Positions 25,179-32,436 of a stretch of 34,715 bases of DNA are shown here, piece after piece. The stretch comes from Deferrisomatales bacterium (GTDB taxonomy: Bacteria; Desulfobacterota; Deferrisomatia; Deferrisomatales; JARGFW01). Each line of letters begins with the position of its first letter. Position 1 is the stretch's first letter. The stretch is taken from the NCBI GenBank assembly GCA_029211085.1, contig JARGFW010000029.1, positions 1-34,715 on the forward strand, read 5' to 3'. Under the pieces are notes generated by a model. The model made no database searches, was not told the DNA's origin, and worked only from the letters and a program-made list of their open reading frames with translations. The position numbers and the translations under genes are program-made.

Positions 25179-28100
25179 ATGTCCGGTTCAAATGGGTCGG
25201 GTCCGGGTGGGGCCCGCGGGGGCAACGGAAACGGAGGGTCCGTCACCGGTGCGGTGATGGTGGTGGGCGGCGGCATCGCCGGCATGCAGGCCAGCCTCGA
25301 CCTGGCCGAGAGCGGCTACAAGGTCTACCTGGTGGAGCAGCAGTCCGCCATCGGCGGCCACATGGCCCAGCTCGACAAGACCTTCCCCACCAACGACTGC
25401 GCCATGTGCACCATCAGTCCCAAACTGGTGGACGTGGGGCGGCACCTGAACATCGATGTTCTCACCAACGCGGAGGTGGTGGGCATCGACGGCCAGGCCG
25501 GCAACTTCCAGGTTCATCTCAAGCGCCATCCCCGCTACATCGACCCCGCCAAGTGCACCGCCTGCGGCGACTGCGAGAAGGTCTGCCCGGTGGAGATCCA
25601 GGGCCGCTTCGATGAGGGTCTGGTCAAGCAGAAGGCCGCCCACAAGCTCTATCCCCAGGCGGTTCCCAACGCCTTCGCCATCCGCAAGGTCGGGGTCAGC
25701 CCGTGTCGCGACGCCTGTCCCGCGGGGCAACGGGCCCAGGGTTACATCGCCCACATCCGCACCGGCGACTACGCAGCCGCGCTGCGCACCATCAAGCTCG
25801 ACAACCCGTTTCCGGCGATCTGCGGCCGCATCTGCAACCACCGCTGCGAGGACGCCTGCAACCGCGCCAAGCTAGACGAGGCGTTGGATATTCGCGCCCT
25901 GAAGCGCTTCGTCACCGACCAGGAGTACGCCAAACCCTACATGGCGCCGGAGCCGGCAGAGCGAAGGTTCGAAGAGCGGGTGGCGATCATCGGCGCCGGC
26001 CCCTGCGGGCTGAGCGCGGCCAAGGATCTGTGCCTGGAGGGGTACCCGGTCACGGTGTACGAGGCCCTGCCGGTGGCCGGCGGCATGCTGCGGGTCGGTG
26101 TGCCCCAGTACCGTCTGCCCACCGAGGTGATCGACCGCGAGGTCCAGGAGATCGTGGACTTCGGGGTGGAGCTGAAACTCGAAGCCCCGGTGGAGAACGT
26201 GGAGGAGCTGTTCTCCGCGGGCTACGCGGCGGTGTTGATCGCGGTGGGCGCCCACGAGGGCATCCGCCTGCCGATCGAAGGCGCAGACCTTCCCGGGGTT
26301 CTCACCAACACCTCGTTCCTGCGGGACGTGCGGCTGGGCAAGCCCCCGGAACTGGGGGACAGGGTGGTGGTGGTCGGTGCCGGCGACGTGGCGATGGACT
26401 GCGCCCGCACCTCGGTGCGCCTCGGCAAGCAGGTCGCGGTGCACTACCGGCGCAGCAGAGAAGAGGCCCCTGCCGACCCCCTCGAGATCGAACACGGTCT
26501 GGAGGAGGGCGTCGCGTTCCACTGGCTGACCAACCCCATCGCTGTTCTGGCCGGAAACGACGGCCGGGTGCGGGGGCTGCGCCTGCAGCGCATGGCGTTG
26601 GGCGAGCCCGACGAGCAGGGCCGCAGGCGCCCGGTGGCGGTGGCGGGCTCGGAGTACGAGGTCGCCTGCGACAACGTGATCTTCTCGGTGGGCCAGCGGG
26701 CCGGTCTGGCGTTCCTGCCCGAGGGCGCCGGGGTGGATCTCAGCTCCGACGGCACCGTGGCGGTGGACCCGGACACGTTCGCCACCTCCCGGCCGGGATT
26801 GTTCGCCGCCGGCGACAGCACCACCGGGACCGCGTTCCTGATCGATGCCGTGGCGGCCGGTCACAAGGCCGGCAGGGGCATCCACGCCCACCTTCGGGGG
26901 GAGGACCTGCGGCTCACCGTCAAGGAGCGCCTGCCCCTGGCGGACATCCCCCAGGAGGAACTGCTGGAGCGGGCCGACCACGGCGACCTGCACCGCGAGG
27001 GCCGTCTGTACGTGCGCAACCTGGACGCCGGTGAACGGGCCAGCTCTTTCGACGAGGTGAGCCTGGGCTACACCGAGGCCGAGGCCCAGGCGGAGGCGGC
27101 TCGCTGCCTGTCCTGCGGTGTGTGCTCCGAGTGCTACGCCTGCGTGGAGGCGTGCGGCGCCGGAGCGGTGGTCCACGAGGAACTGGAGCGCGAGGAGACC
27201 GTGCCGGTGGGTGCGGTGGTACTGGCCCCAGGCTACGAGCTGTACGACGCCCACCTCAGCCAGGAGTACGGCCTGGGGCGCTATCCCAACGTGGTCACGG
27301 CGATGCAGTTCGAGCGCATGTTGTCCGCTTCGGGCCCCACCCACGGCCACGTGCAGCGCCCGGGCGACGGCGGCACGCCGAAGAGAATCGCTTTCTTGCA
27401 GTGCGTGGGCAGCCGCGACCAGAAACACGACTACTGTTCCAGTGTGTGCTGCATGTACGCCGCCAAGGAAGCGATCATGGCGGTGGAGCACGAGCCGGGC
27501 ACCGAGGTGACGGTGTTCTTCATGGACACCCGCTCGTTCTCCAAGGGCTACGACGAGTACTACCGCCGTGCCCAGGAGAAGTACGGCGTGCGCTACGAGC
27601 GCTGCCGGGTCTCGCGCCTGTTGGAGGACCCGGCGACCGGCGACCTCAGGGTTCGCTACGTGGGCGGCGGCAAGGTTCACGAGCGGGATTTCGATCTGGT
27701 GGTGTTGTCGGTGGGCATGGAGATCTCCACTTCGGTGAAGACCCTCGGCGGCACCCTGGGCATCGAACTCGATGACTACGGCTTCTGCCACACCACCCTG
27801 TTCAACCCCCTGGAGTCGAGCCGGCCGGGCATCTTCGTGGCCGGGCCGTTCCGCGAACCCAAGGACATCCCCGAAACGGTCACAGAGGCCAGCGGCGCGG
27901 CCTGTCGTGCCGGAACCCTGCTGGCCGGCGCCCGCGGCACCCTGGCCATCGAGGCCGACTTCCCGCCCGAGCGGGAGGTGGGAGGCGAGGCCGCCCGCAT
28001 CGGCGTGTTCGTATGCCACTGCGGCTCCAATATCGGCGGATTCCTGGACGTGCCTGCGGTGGCCGAGTACGCCGCCAGCCTGCCTGGCGTGGATCACGCC

Positions 28101-29759
28101 GAGGCCAACCTCTACACCTGCAGCCAGGACACCGTGGCCCACATCACCGAGACGGTGAAGGAGAAGGGTCTCAACCGGGTGGTCGTGGCCTCCTGCACCC
28201 CGCGTACCCACGAGCCCCTCTTCCAGGACTCCATCCGCGCGGCCGGGCTGAACCCCGCCCTGTTCGAGATGGCCAACATCCGCAACCAGTGCTCCTGGGT
28301 CCACTCCGACGACTGGGACGGCGCCACCGAGAAGTCCATGGACCTGGTGCGCGGTGCCATCGCCCGCGCGGCACGTCTGGCGCCGATCCACTCCATGGAG
28401 TTTCCAGTGCGCAAGAGCGCCCTGGTGGTGGGTGGCGGCGTGGCCGGCATGACCGCCGCCCTGCAACTCGCCGACCAGGGGTTCCCGGTTTCCCTGGTGG
28501 AGAAGTCCGGTCAACTCGGCGGCAACCTGAACCGGGTGCGGTTCCTGGAATCCGGGGCCAGCCCGGCGGAGTTCCTGCGCGACCTGGTTCGTCGCACCGC
28601 GGCCCACCCGGAGATCGAGGTCTATCTGGGAACCCAGGTCCGCGACGTCGGTGGGTTCCGGGGCAACTTCACCAGCGCCCTGGAACGGGACGGTGGCGAA
28701 GTGGTGAGCGTGGACCACGGGGTGGTGATCGTGGCCACCGGCGCCCAGGAGTACCGGGGGCCCGAGCACGGGCTGGATACCCATCCGGACATCGTCACCG
28801 CCCTGGACTTCGAGGAGTTCCTGTACCGCAAGGCCGGGGGCAACGGCCACGACATCTCCGCCGAGGTCACCGCCCGGCCCCTGCCGGAACGGGTTGCGAT
28901 GATCCTATGCGTGGGGCCTGCCCAGGAGTTCTGCGCCCGCACCTGCTGTACCACCGCGATCAAGGACGCCCTGCTGCTCGTGGAGCAGAAGCCGGAGGCC
29001 CAGGTCACCATCCTCTACAAGGACGTACGCACCTACGGTTTCAAGGAACGGCTCTACACCGAGGCGCGGCGCCGCGGGGTGAAGTTCCGGCGCTACGATC
29101 CCAGTGAGTTGCCCCAGGTGAGCGCCAACGGCACCGGTGTGCAGGTGAACTACAACGACGCCGACAGCGGCAAATCGGTCATTCTGCAGCCCGACCTGCT
29201 GGTGCTGGCCGAGCCGATGGTGCCCAACGCCGACACCCGGGCCCTGGCCACCCAGCTCAAAGTGCCCCTGGATGCCGACGGCTTCTTCCTGGAAGCACAC
29301 GTCAAGCTGCGGCCGGTGGACTTCCAGTCCGGGGGCTTCTTCGTGGCCGGCCTGGCCCACTACCCCAAGTTCATGAACGAGAGCATCGCCCAGGCCCAGG
29401 CCGCAGCGGCCAGGGCAGTTACCGTGCTGGCTAAGGACAAACTCCACTCCGAGGGGGTGGTGGCCCATGTGGACGGTGCGTTGTGCGCCGGTTGTCTGAC
29501 CTGCGTGCGGGTCTGCCCCTACGAAGTCCCGGTGATGCGTGCCGACGTGGTGGGCGCGGGCGGCATCCAGGGGGCCGCGTATATCGAGCCGGCCACCTGC
29601 CACGGCTGCGGGGTGTGCGCCGGAGAGTGTCCCGGCAAGGCGATCCAGTTGGCCCACTACGCCGACGACCAGGTGTCCGCGGTGGTGGAGAACCTGTTCG
29701 AGGGCCACGTGGCCTACCACGGCCGCAAGACCGACGGCGTGGCCAGCGGGAGCTGTTAG
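25179..29759 (+). CDS. hdrA: Tandem HdrA protein with inserted GltD-like NAD(P)H module
   Basis: This is a 1526-residue iron-sulfur flavoprotein. Module 1 is HdrA-like: FAD-binding GGGIAG at 30-35, NDCAMC at 72-77, and a ferredoxin-type CTACGDCEKVCP at about 126. From about 176 (CRDACPAGQ) to 620 a GltD-like segment is inserted, with two GxGxxG sites (IIGAGPCG near 270, VVGAGDVAMD near 397), as in the glutamate synthase small subunit. HdrA sequence then resumes (CLSCGVCSECYACVEACG at about 641, CVGSRDQ, CSSVCCMYAAKEA). Module 2 starts near 937 with VFVCHCGSNIGG and a new FAD site (VVGGGVAGM, about 1082), and ends with two 4Fe-4S motifs (about 1436 and 1474). HdrA splits electrons by flavin bifurcation in known complexes; the GltD part suggests NAD(P)H as partner. 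The ATG has AGGAG upstream. Confidence 0.9.
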   Translation: MSGSNGSGPGGARGGNGNGGSVTGAVMVVGGGIAGMQASLDLAESGYKVYLVEQQSAIGGHMAQLDKTFPTNDCAMCTISPKLVDVGRHLNIDVLTNAEVVGIDGQAGNFQVHLKRHPRYIDPAKCTACGDCEKVCPVEIQGRFDEGLVKQKAAHKLYPQAVPNAFAIRKVGVSPCRDACPAGQRAQGYIAHIRTGDYAAALRTIKLDNPFPAICGRICNHRCEDACNRAKLDEALDIRALKRFVTDQEYAKPYMAPEPAERRFEERVAIIGAGPCGLSAAKDLCLEGYPVTVYEALPVAGGMLRVGVPQYRLPTEVIDREVQEIVDFGVELKLEAPVENVEELFSAGYAAVLIAVGAHEGIRLPIEGADLPGVLTNTSFLRDVRLGKPPELGDRVVVVGAGDVAMDCARTSVRLGKQVAVHYRRSREEAPADPLEIEHGLEEGVAFHWLTNPIAVLAGNDGRVRGLRLQRMALGEPDEQGRRRPVAVAGSEYEVACDNVIFSVGQRAGLAFLPEGAGVDLSSDGTVAVDPDTFATSRPGLFAAGDSTTGTAFLIDAVAAGHKAGRGIHAHLRGEDLRLTVKERLPLADIPQEELLERADHGDLHREGRLYVRNLDAGERASSFDEVSLGYTEAEAQAEAARCLSCGVCSECYACVEACGAGAVVHEELEREETVPVGAVVLAPGYELYDAHLSQEYGLGRYPNVVTAMQFERMLSASGPTHGHVQRPGDGGTPKRIAFLQCVGSRDQKHDYCSSVCCMYAAKEAIMAVEHEPGTEVTVFFMDTRSFSKGYDEYYRRAQEKYGVRYERCRVSRLLEDPATGDLRVRYVGGGKVHERDFDLVVLSVGMEISTSVKTLGGTLGIELDDYGFCHTTLFNPLESSRPGIFVAGPFREPKDIPETVTEASGAACRAGTLLAGARGTLAIEADFPPEREVGGEAARIGVFVCHCGSNIGGFLDVPAVAEYAASLPGVDHAEANLYTCSQDTVAHITETVKEKGLNRVVVASCTPRTHEPLFQDSIRAAGLNPALFEMANIRNQCSWVHSDDWDGATEKSMDLVRGAIARAARLAPIHSMEFPVRKSALVVGGGVAGMTAALQLADQGFPVSLVEKSGQLGGNLNRVRFLESGASPAEFLRDLVRRTAAHPEIEVYLGTQVRDVGGFRGNFTSALERDGGEVVSVDHGVVIVATGAQEYRGPEHGLDTHPDIVTALDFEEFLYRKAGGNGHDISAEVTARPLPERVAMILCVGPAQEFCARTCCTTAIKDALLLVEQKPEAQVTILYKDVRTYGFKERLYTEARRRGVKFRRYDPSELPQVSANGTGVQVNYNDADSGKSVILQPDLLVLAEPMVPNADTRALATQLKVPLDADGFFLEAHVKLRPVDFQSGGFFVAGLAHYPKFMNESIAQAQAAAARAVTVLAKDKLHSEGVVAHVDGALCAGCLTCVRVCPYEVPVMRADVVGAGGIQGAAYIEPATCHGCGVCAGECPGKAIQLAHYADDQVSAVVENLFEGHVAYHGRKTDGVASGSC

Positions 29760-29817
29760 TCGGCGTGGAAGTTGGGCGGGAGCTGGTTGGGGAAAGGACA
29801 AAGGCAGGGGCAAAGGC

Positions 29818-29916
29818 GTTTTTGGACAGGATTAACAGGATTTACAGGATCTAAAGTCAAGAATCTCTTGGGGTTGGGTTTTCGATCCCGTTCATCCCGT
29901 AAATCCCGTCAAAAAA
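29818..29916. repeat. Inverted array of 9-bp ACAGGATTN units
   Basis: The left arm at 29818-29851 has three units (ACAGGATTA, ACAGGATTT, ACAGGATCT) after TTTTTGG. The right arm at 29883-29916 reads, on the other strand, TTTTTTG then ACGGGATTT, ACGGGATGA, ACGGGATCG. The arms pair with G-U allowed and enclose about 31 bases. It lies between hdrA and the mvhD-like gene. A decayed relative is at 1241-1401. Confidence 0.85.
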
Positions 29917-29969
29917 GGGTTGGGTGTTGGTTTTCATGACGTCACTCGAACGCAGAGAGGGCTGGGACC

Positions 29970-30446
29970 ATGAGTGAGTTCACCCCGGGAATCGTCGCAT
30001 TCGCCTGCATCCACTGCGCCTACGGGGCGGCCGATCTGGCGGGGGCGATGCGTATCTCCTATCCGGACGGAATCCGCATCGTGCGCCTGCCGTGTACCGG
30101 CAAGCTCGACGTGGCCCACGTGTTGTCGTCGTTCGAGCACGGCGCCGACGCCGTGATGGTCGCCGGTTGACTGGAGGGCGACTGCCATTACCTGGAAGGT
30201 AATACGAACGCACGTAGACGAGTCGAGTACACCATCCGCCTCCTGGACGAGATCGGCGTCGGCGGAGAGAGGTTGCGCATGGTCAACACCTCCTCGGCCC
30301 AGGGCGCCCAGTTCGCCGAGGCCTGCGAGGCGATGACCCGCACCGTGCGGGAACTGGGGCCGAGTCCGCTGAAGGGCAAGCATTCAGCCGTCAGCGGTCA
30401 GCCGTCAGCAAAGGCCGCCGAAACCGAATTGGAAGCAGTGAGCTGA
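29970..30446 (+). CDS. mvhD: MvhD/FlpD-like iron-sulfur subunit, probable selenoprotein (Sec67)
   Basis: This is a 158-residue protein if UGA at 30168-30170 is read as selenocysteine. The N-part has the family CxxC (Cys13, Cys16 in FACIHCAYGAAD) and Cys42 (RLPCTGK). The UGA follows DAVMVAG and precedes LEGDCHYLEGN, exactly where MvhD proteins have the conserved Cys of AGC-x-x-GDCHY; Cys72 is the next ligand. After the UGA the frame stays open for 91 codons with good family sequence (TNARRRVEYTIRLLDEIG). MvhD carries a 2Fe-2S cluster and passes electrons to HdrA. VhuD of methanogens is known to have Sec at this site. The last ~21 residues come from a repeat. The ATG at 29970 follows GAGAGGG. 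Reading the UGA as a true stop would leave a useless 66-residue fragment. Confidence 0.88.
30168..30206 (+). promoter_or_regulatory. Bacterial SECIS-like hairpin behind the UGA codon
   Basis: ATTACC (30187-30192) pairs with GGTAAT (30198-30203) around the loop TGGAA. The loop starts 22 bases after the UGA and has G as its second base. This fits the general rule for bacterial SECIS elements (short stem, small loop with an early G, about 16-37 bases from UGA). The SelB-charged tRNA-Sec machinery is not in the window. Confidence 0.75.
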
Positions 30447-30472
30447 GAGCTGAGAGCCGACCGCTGACAGCT
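30381..30472. repeat. Inverted array of 7-bp TCAGCNG units
   Basis: The left arm (30384-30409) is TCAGCCG, TCAGCGG, TCAGCCG, TCAGC. The right arm (30439-30472) carries GAGCTGA, GAGCTGA, GAGCCGA and CCGCTGACAGCT, the complementary set in opposite orientation. The left arm lies inside the end of the mvhD reading frame and the mvhD stop is inside the right arm; the metV ribosome site follows directly. Confidence 0.8.
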
Positions 30473-30486
30473 CCAAGGAGTTCCCA

Positions 30487-31197
30487 ATGATCGTCGCGGA
30501 ACAAAAGCCCCTGGCCGAGATCATGGATCGAACCGCGGACGCGGGAGACGTGCTGGTGTTGGGCTGCGGCACCTGCGTCACCGTGTGTTTCGCCGGCGGC
30601 GACAAGGAAGCCGAGATCCTCGCCGCTTCCATGCGGATGAAAGGTGACCTGGACGGCCGCACCCAGCGGGTGAGCCACGCCACGGTGCAGCGCCAGTGCG
30701 AGTGGGAGTACCTGGACTCGGTTGCCGAGCAGATCGGCAGCGCCGACACGGTGGTGTCCCTGGCCTGCGGCATCGGCGCCCAGGCGATCGTGGAGCGTTT
30801 TCCGGAGAGTCACATGGTGCCGGGGCTGAACACCCGCTTCTACGGCCTGCCCACCACCCACGGGGTGTGGGAGGAACGCTGCGCCGGGTGCGGGGACTGT
30901 GTGTTGGACTACACCGATGGCATCTGCCCGGTGGCCCGCTGTTCCAAGGGGCTTCTGAACGGGCCGTGCGGGGGCACCAAGGATGGCAACTGCGAGGTCA
31001 GCGCCGACACCCCGTGTGCCTGGTACCAGATCGTGGAGCGCATGGAGAAGCTCGGCCACCTGGACCGCCTGGCGGAGGTGCACGAGCCGAAGAACTGGCA
31101 GGCCGCCCGGGACGGTGGCCCGGGCCGGATCGTGCGGGAGGACCTGGTGCGGGAGCGGGACCGGGAGGCGGTGGGGTTGGAGAGGGTGTCGGCGTGA
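30487..31197 (+). CDS. metV: MetV-like zinc/iron-sulfur subunit (MTHFR C-terminal family)
   Basis: This 236-residue protein matches the MetV family (methylene-THF reductase C-terminal, PF12225 type). Near the N-terminus it has LGCGTCVTVCFAGGDKEAEIL, mid-protein SLACGIGAQAI, and at about 135-165 the Cys-rich block CAGCGDCVLDYTDGICPVAR with CSKGLLNGPCGG. The cysteines are all present and can bind Zn or FeS. In acetogens MetV pairs with MetF and links it to HdrABC-MvhD. Here metF follows after a 209-bp gap. The ATG at 30487 has AAGGAG seven bases upstream. It lies directly behind the 7-bp repeat. Confidence 0.92.
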   Translation: MIVAEQKPLAEIMDRTADAGDVLVLGCGTCVTVCFAGGDKEAEILAASMRMKGDLDGRTQRVSHATVQRQCEWEYLDSVAEQIGSADTVVSLACGIGAQAIVERFPESHMVPGLNTRFYGLPTTHGVWEERCAGCGDCVLDYTDGICPVARCSKGLLNGPCGGTKDGNCEVSADTPCAWYQIVERMEKLGHLDRLAEVHEPKNWQAARDGGPGRIVREDLVRERDREAVGLERVSA

Positions 31198-31210
31198 GTG
31201 GGCGGGTGCC

Positions 31211-31363
31211 GTGAGGGGGATGCCTTCGCGGTGGAACCCGAAGGCCAGATGTTGGAGGCAGTGGTGCCGTCCCGCGGGAACTGAATCGACGCAAACAGCT
31301 TGGACGGAATAGCAGTCTTGCTTGCGGTGGCGCCGGATTCCACCGCGAAGGCATCCCCCTCAC
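31211..31363. mobile_element. MITE-like element with perfect 26-bp terminal inverted repeats
   Basis: Bases 31211-31236 and 31338-31363 are exact reverse complements over 26 positions (left arm begins GTGAGGGGGATGCCTTCGCG). The interior is about 100 bp without a gene. GCC flanks both ends and could be a 3-bp target duplication. It sits between metV and metF. No transposase is visible, so this is a non-autonomous element or a large palindromic unit. Confidence 0.7.
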
Positions 31364-31406
31364 GCCAGGAAGTGGTGTTGAGGGAAAGGATCGAAGGAGC
31401 GGGGAG

Positions 31407-32390
31407 ATGAGCGAACAGGGAGCGCAGAGCAATCTGCAAAAGGTGTTCGAGTCCGGGGGTTTCGCGGTGACCGGGGAGCTCGGGCCGCCCAAGGGCGCCG
31501 ATGCCGAGACGATCCGGGCGAAGGCGCGGCTGCTGAAGGGGATGGTGGACGCGGCCAACATCACCGACAACCAGACCGCGGTGGTGCGCATGTCGTCCAT
31601 CGCCGCCGGGTTGCTGGCCCGGCAGGAGGGGGTGGAGCCGGTGGTGCAGATGACCTGTCGCGACCGCAACCGACTGGCCATGGAGGCCGACCTGCTCGGT
31701 GCCTGGGGGTTGGGGTTGCGCAATCTCCTGTGCCTGACCGGCGACCATCAGACCTTCGGCAACCACCCCACCGCAAAGAACGTGTTCGACATCGACTCGA
31801 TCCAGTTGGTGAAGCTCATGGCGGAGATGCGGGACAAAGGGATCTTCGCCAACGGCGAGGAGTTGGAGGGGGACCCGCCCCGGTTCTTTCTGGGTGCGGT
31901 GGAGAGCCCATTCGCCGACCCGATCTCCTACCGGCCGTTCCGGGTGGCGAAGAAGGTGCGCGCCGGTGCGCGCTTCCTGCAGACCCAGTGCATCTACAAC
32001 ATGCCCCGCTTCAAGGAATTCATGGTCAAACTGGGCGACATGAACATCCTCGACGACGTGTACGTCATGGCCGGGCTGAGCCCCTTGAAGGGGCCGGGCA
32101 TGGCCAAGTACATGGCCGCCAACGTGCCCGGCATCGACATGCCCGACGTGGTGATCGAGCGCATGACCGCGGCCGGGGCAGGCATCGATGACAAGGCCGA
32201 GAGGTCCAAGGCGTGGAAGGCCGAGGGCATCAAACTGTGCATCGAGCAGATTCAGGAGGTCCGCGAGATTCCCGGGGTGGCCGGTGTGCACGTGATGGCC
32301 ATCGAGTGGGAGGAGGCGGTGCGGCCCATCGTCGACGGCGCCGGGTTGCTGCCTCGCCCGCAGCCCCTGAACGCGGCGGCGAGTGGTTAG
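31407..32390 (+). CDS. metF: Methylenetetrahydrofolate reductase
   Basis: This 327-residue protein has the MetF TIM barrel. VTGELGPPKGAD opens it (Glu is the catalytic acid position of the family), DNQTAVVRMSSIAAG follows, then MTCRDRNRLAMEADLLGAWGLG, LCLTGDH (FAD-binding segment), GAVESPF and QTQCIYN. These are the usual FAD and folate contacts. It reduces methylene- to methyl-tetrahydrofolate or the reverse. It is somewhat longer than E. coli MetF. With metV and the Hdr genes alongside it probably does not use NADH directly but works in a complex. The ATG at 31407 has GGGGAG close by and AAGGAG slightly further upstream. Confidence 0.95.
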   Translation: MSEQGAQSNLQKVFESGGFAVTGELGPPKGADAETIRAKARLLKGMVDAANITDNQTAVVRMSSIAAGLLARQEGVEPVVQMTCRDRNRLAMEADLLGAWGLGLRNLLCLTGDHQTFGNHPTAKNVFDIDSIQLVKLMAEMRDKGIFANGEELEGDPPRFFLGAVESPFADPISYRPFRVAKKVRAGARFLQTQCIYNMPRFKEFMVKLGDMNILDDVYVMAGLSPLKGPGMAKYMAANVPGIDMPDVVIERMTAAGAGIDDKAERSKAWKAEGIKLCIEQIQEVREIPGVAGVHVMAIEWEEAVRPIVDGAGLLPRPQPLNAAASG

Positions 32391-32436
32391 CACCAGTGGA
32401 TTCAGGACGCCAGAACGACGAACGGCGAGGACTCTC

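Noticed and set aside
25872-28850. 992-codon minus-strand frame opposite hdrA
   Set aside because: Shadow of the HdrA-GltD gene; the translation has no recognisable motif.
29818-29916. Possible CRISPR array from repeated 9-bp units
   Set aside because: Units are too short and contiguous, with no spacers and an inverted rather than direct layout; no cas genes nearby.
30168-30170. UGA taken as the true end of the MvhD-like gene, or as a pseudogene mutation
   Set aside because: Family sequence continues in the same frame, the UGA replaces exactly the conserved Cys, and a SECIS-like stem follows. A sequencing error cannot be fully excluded.
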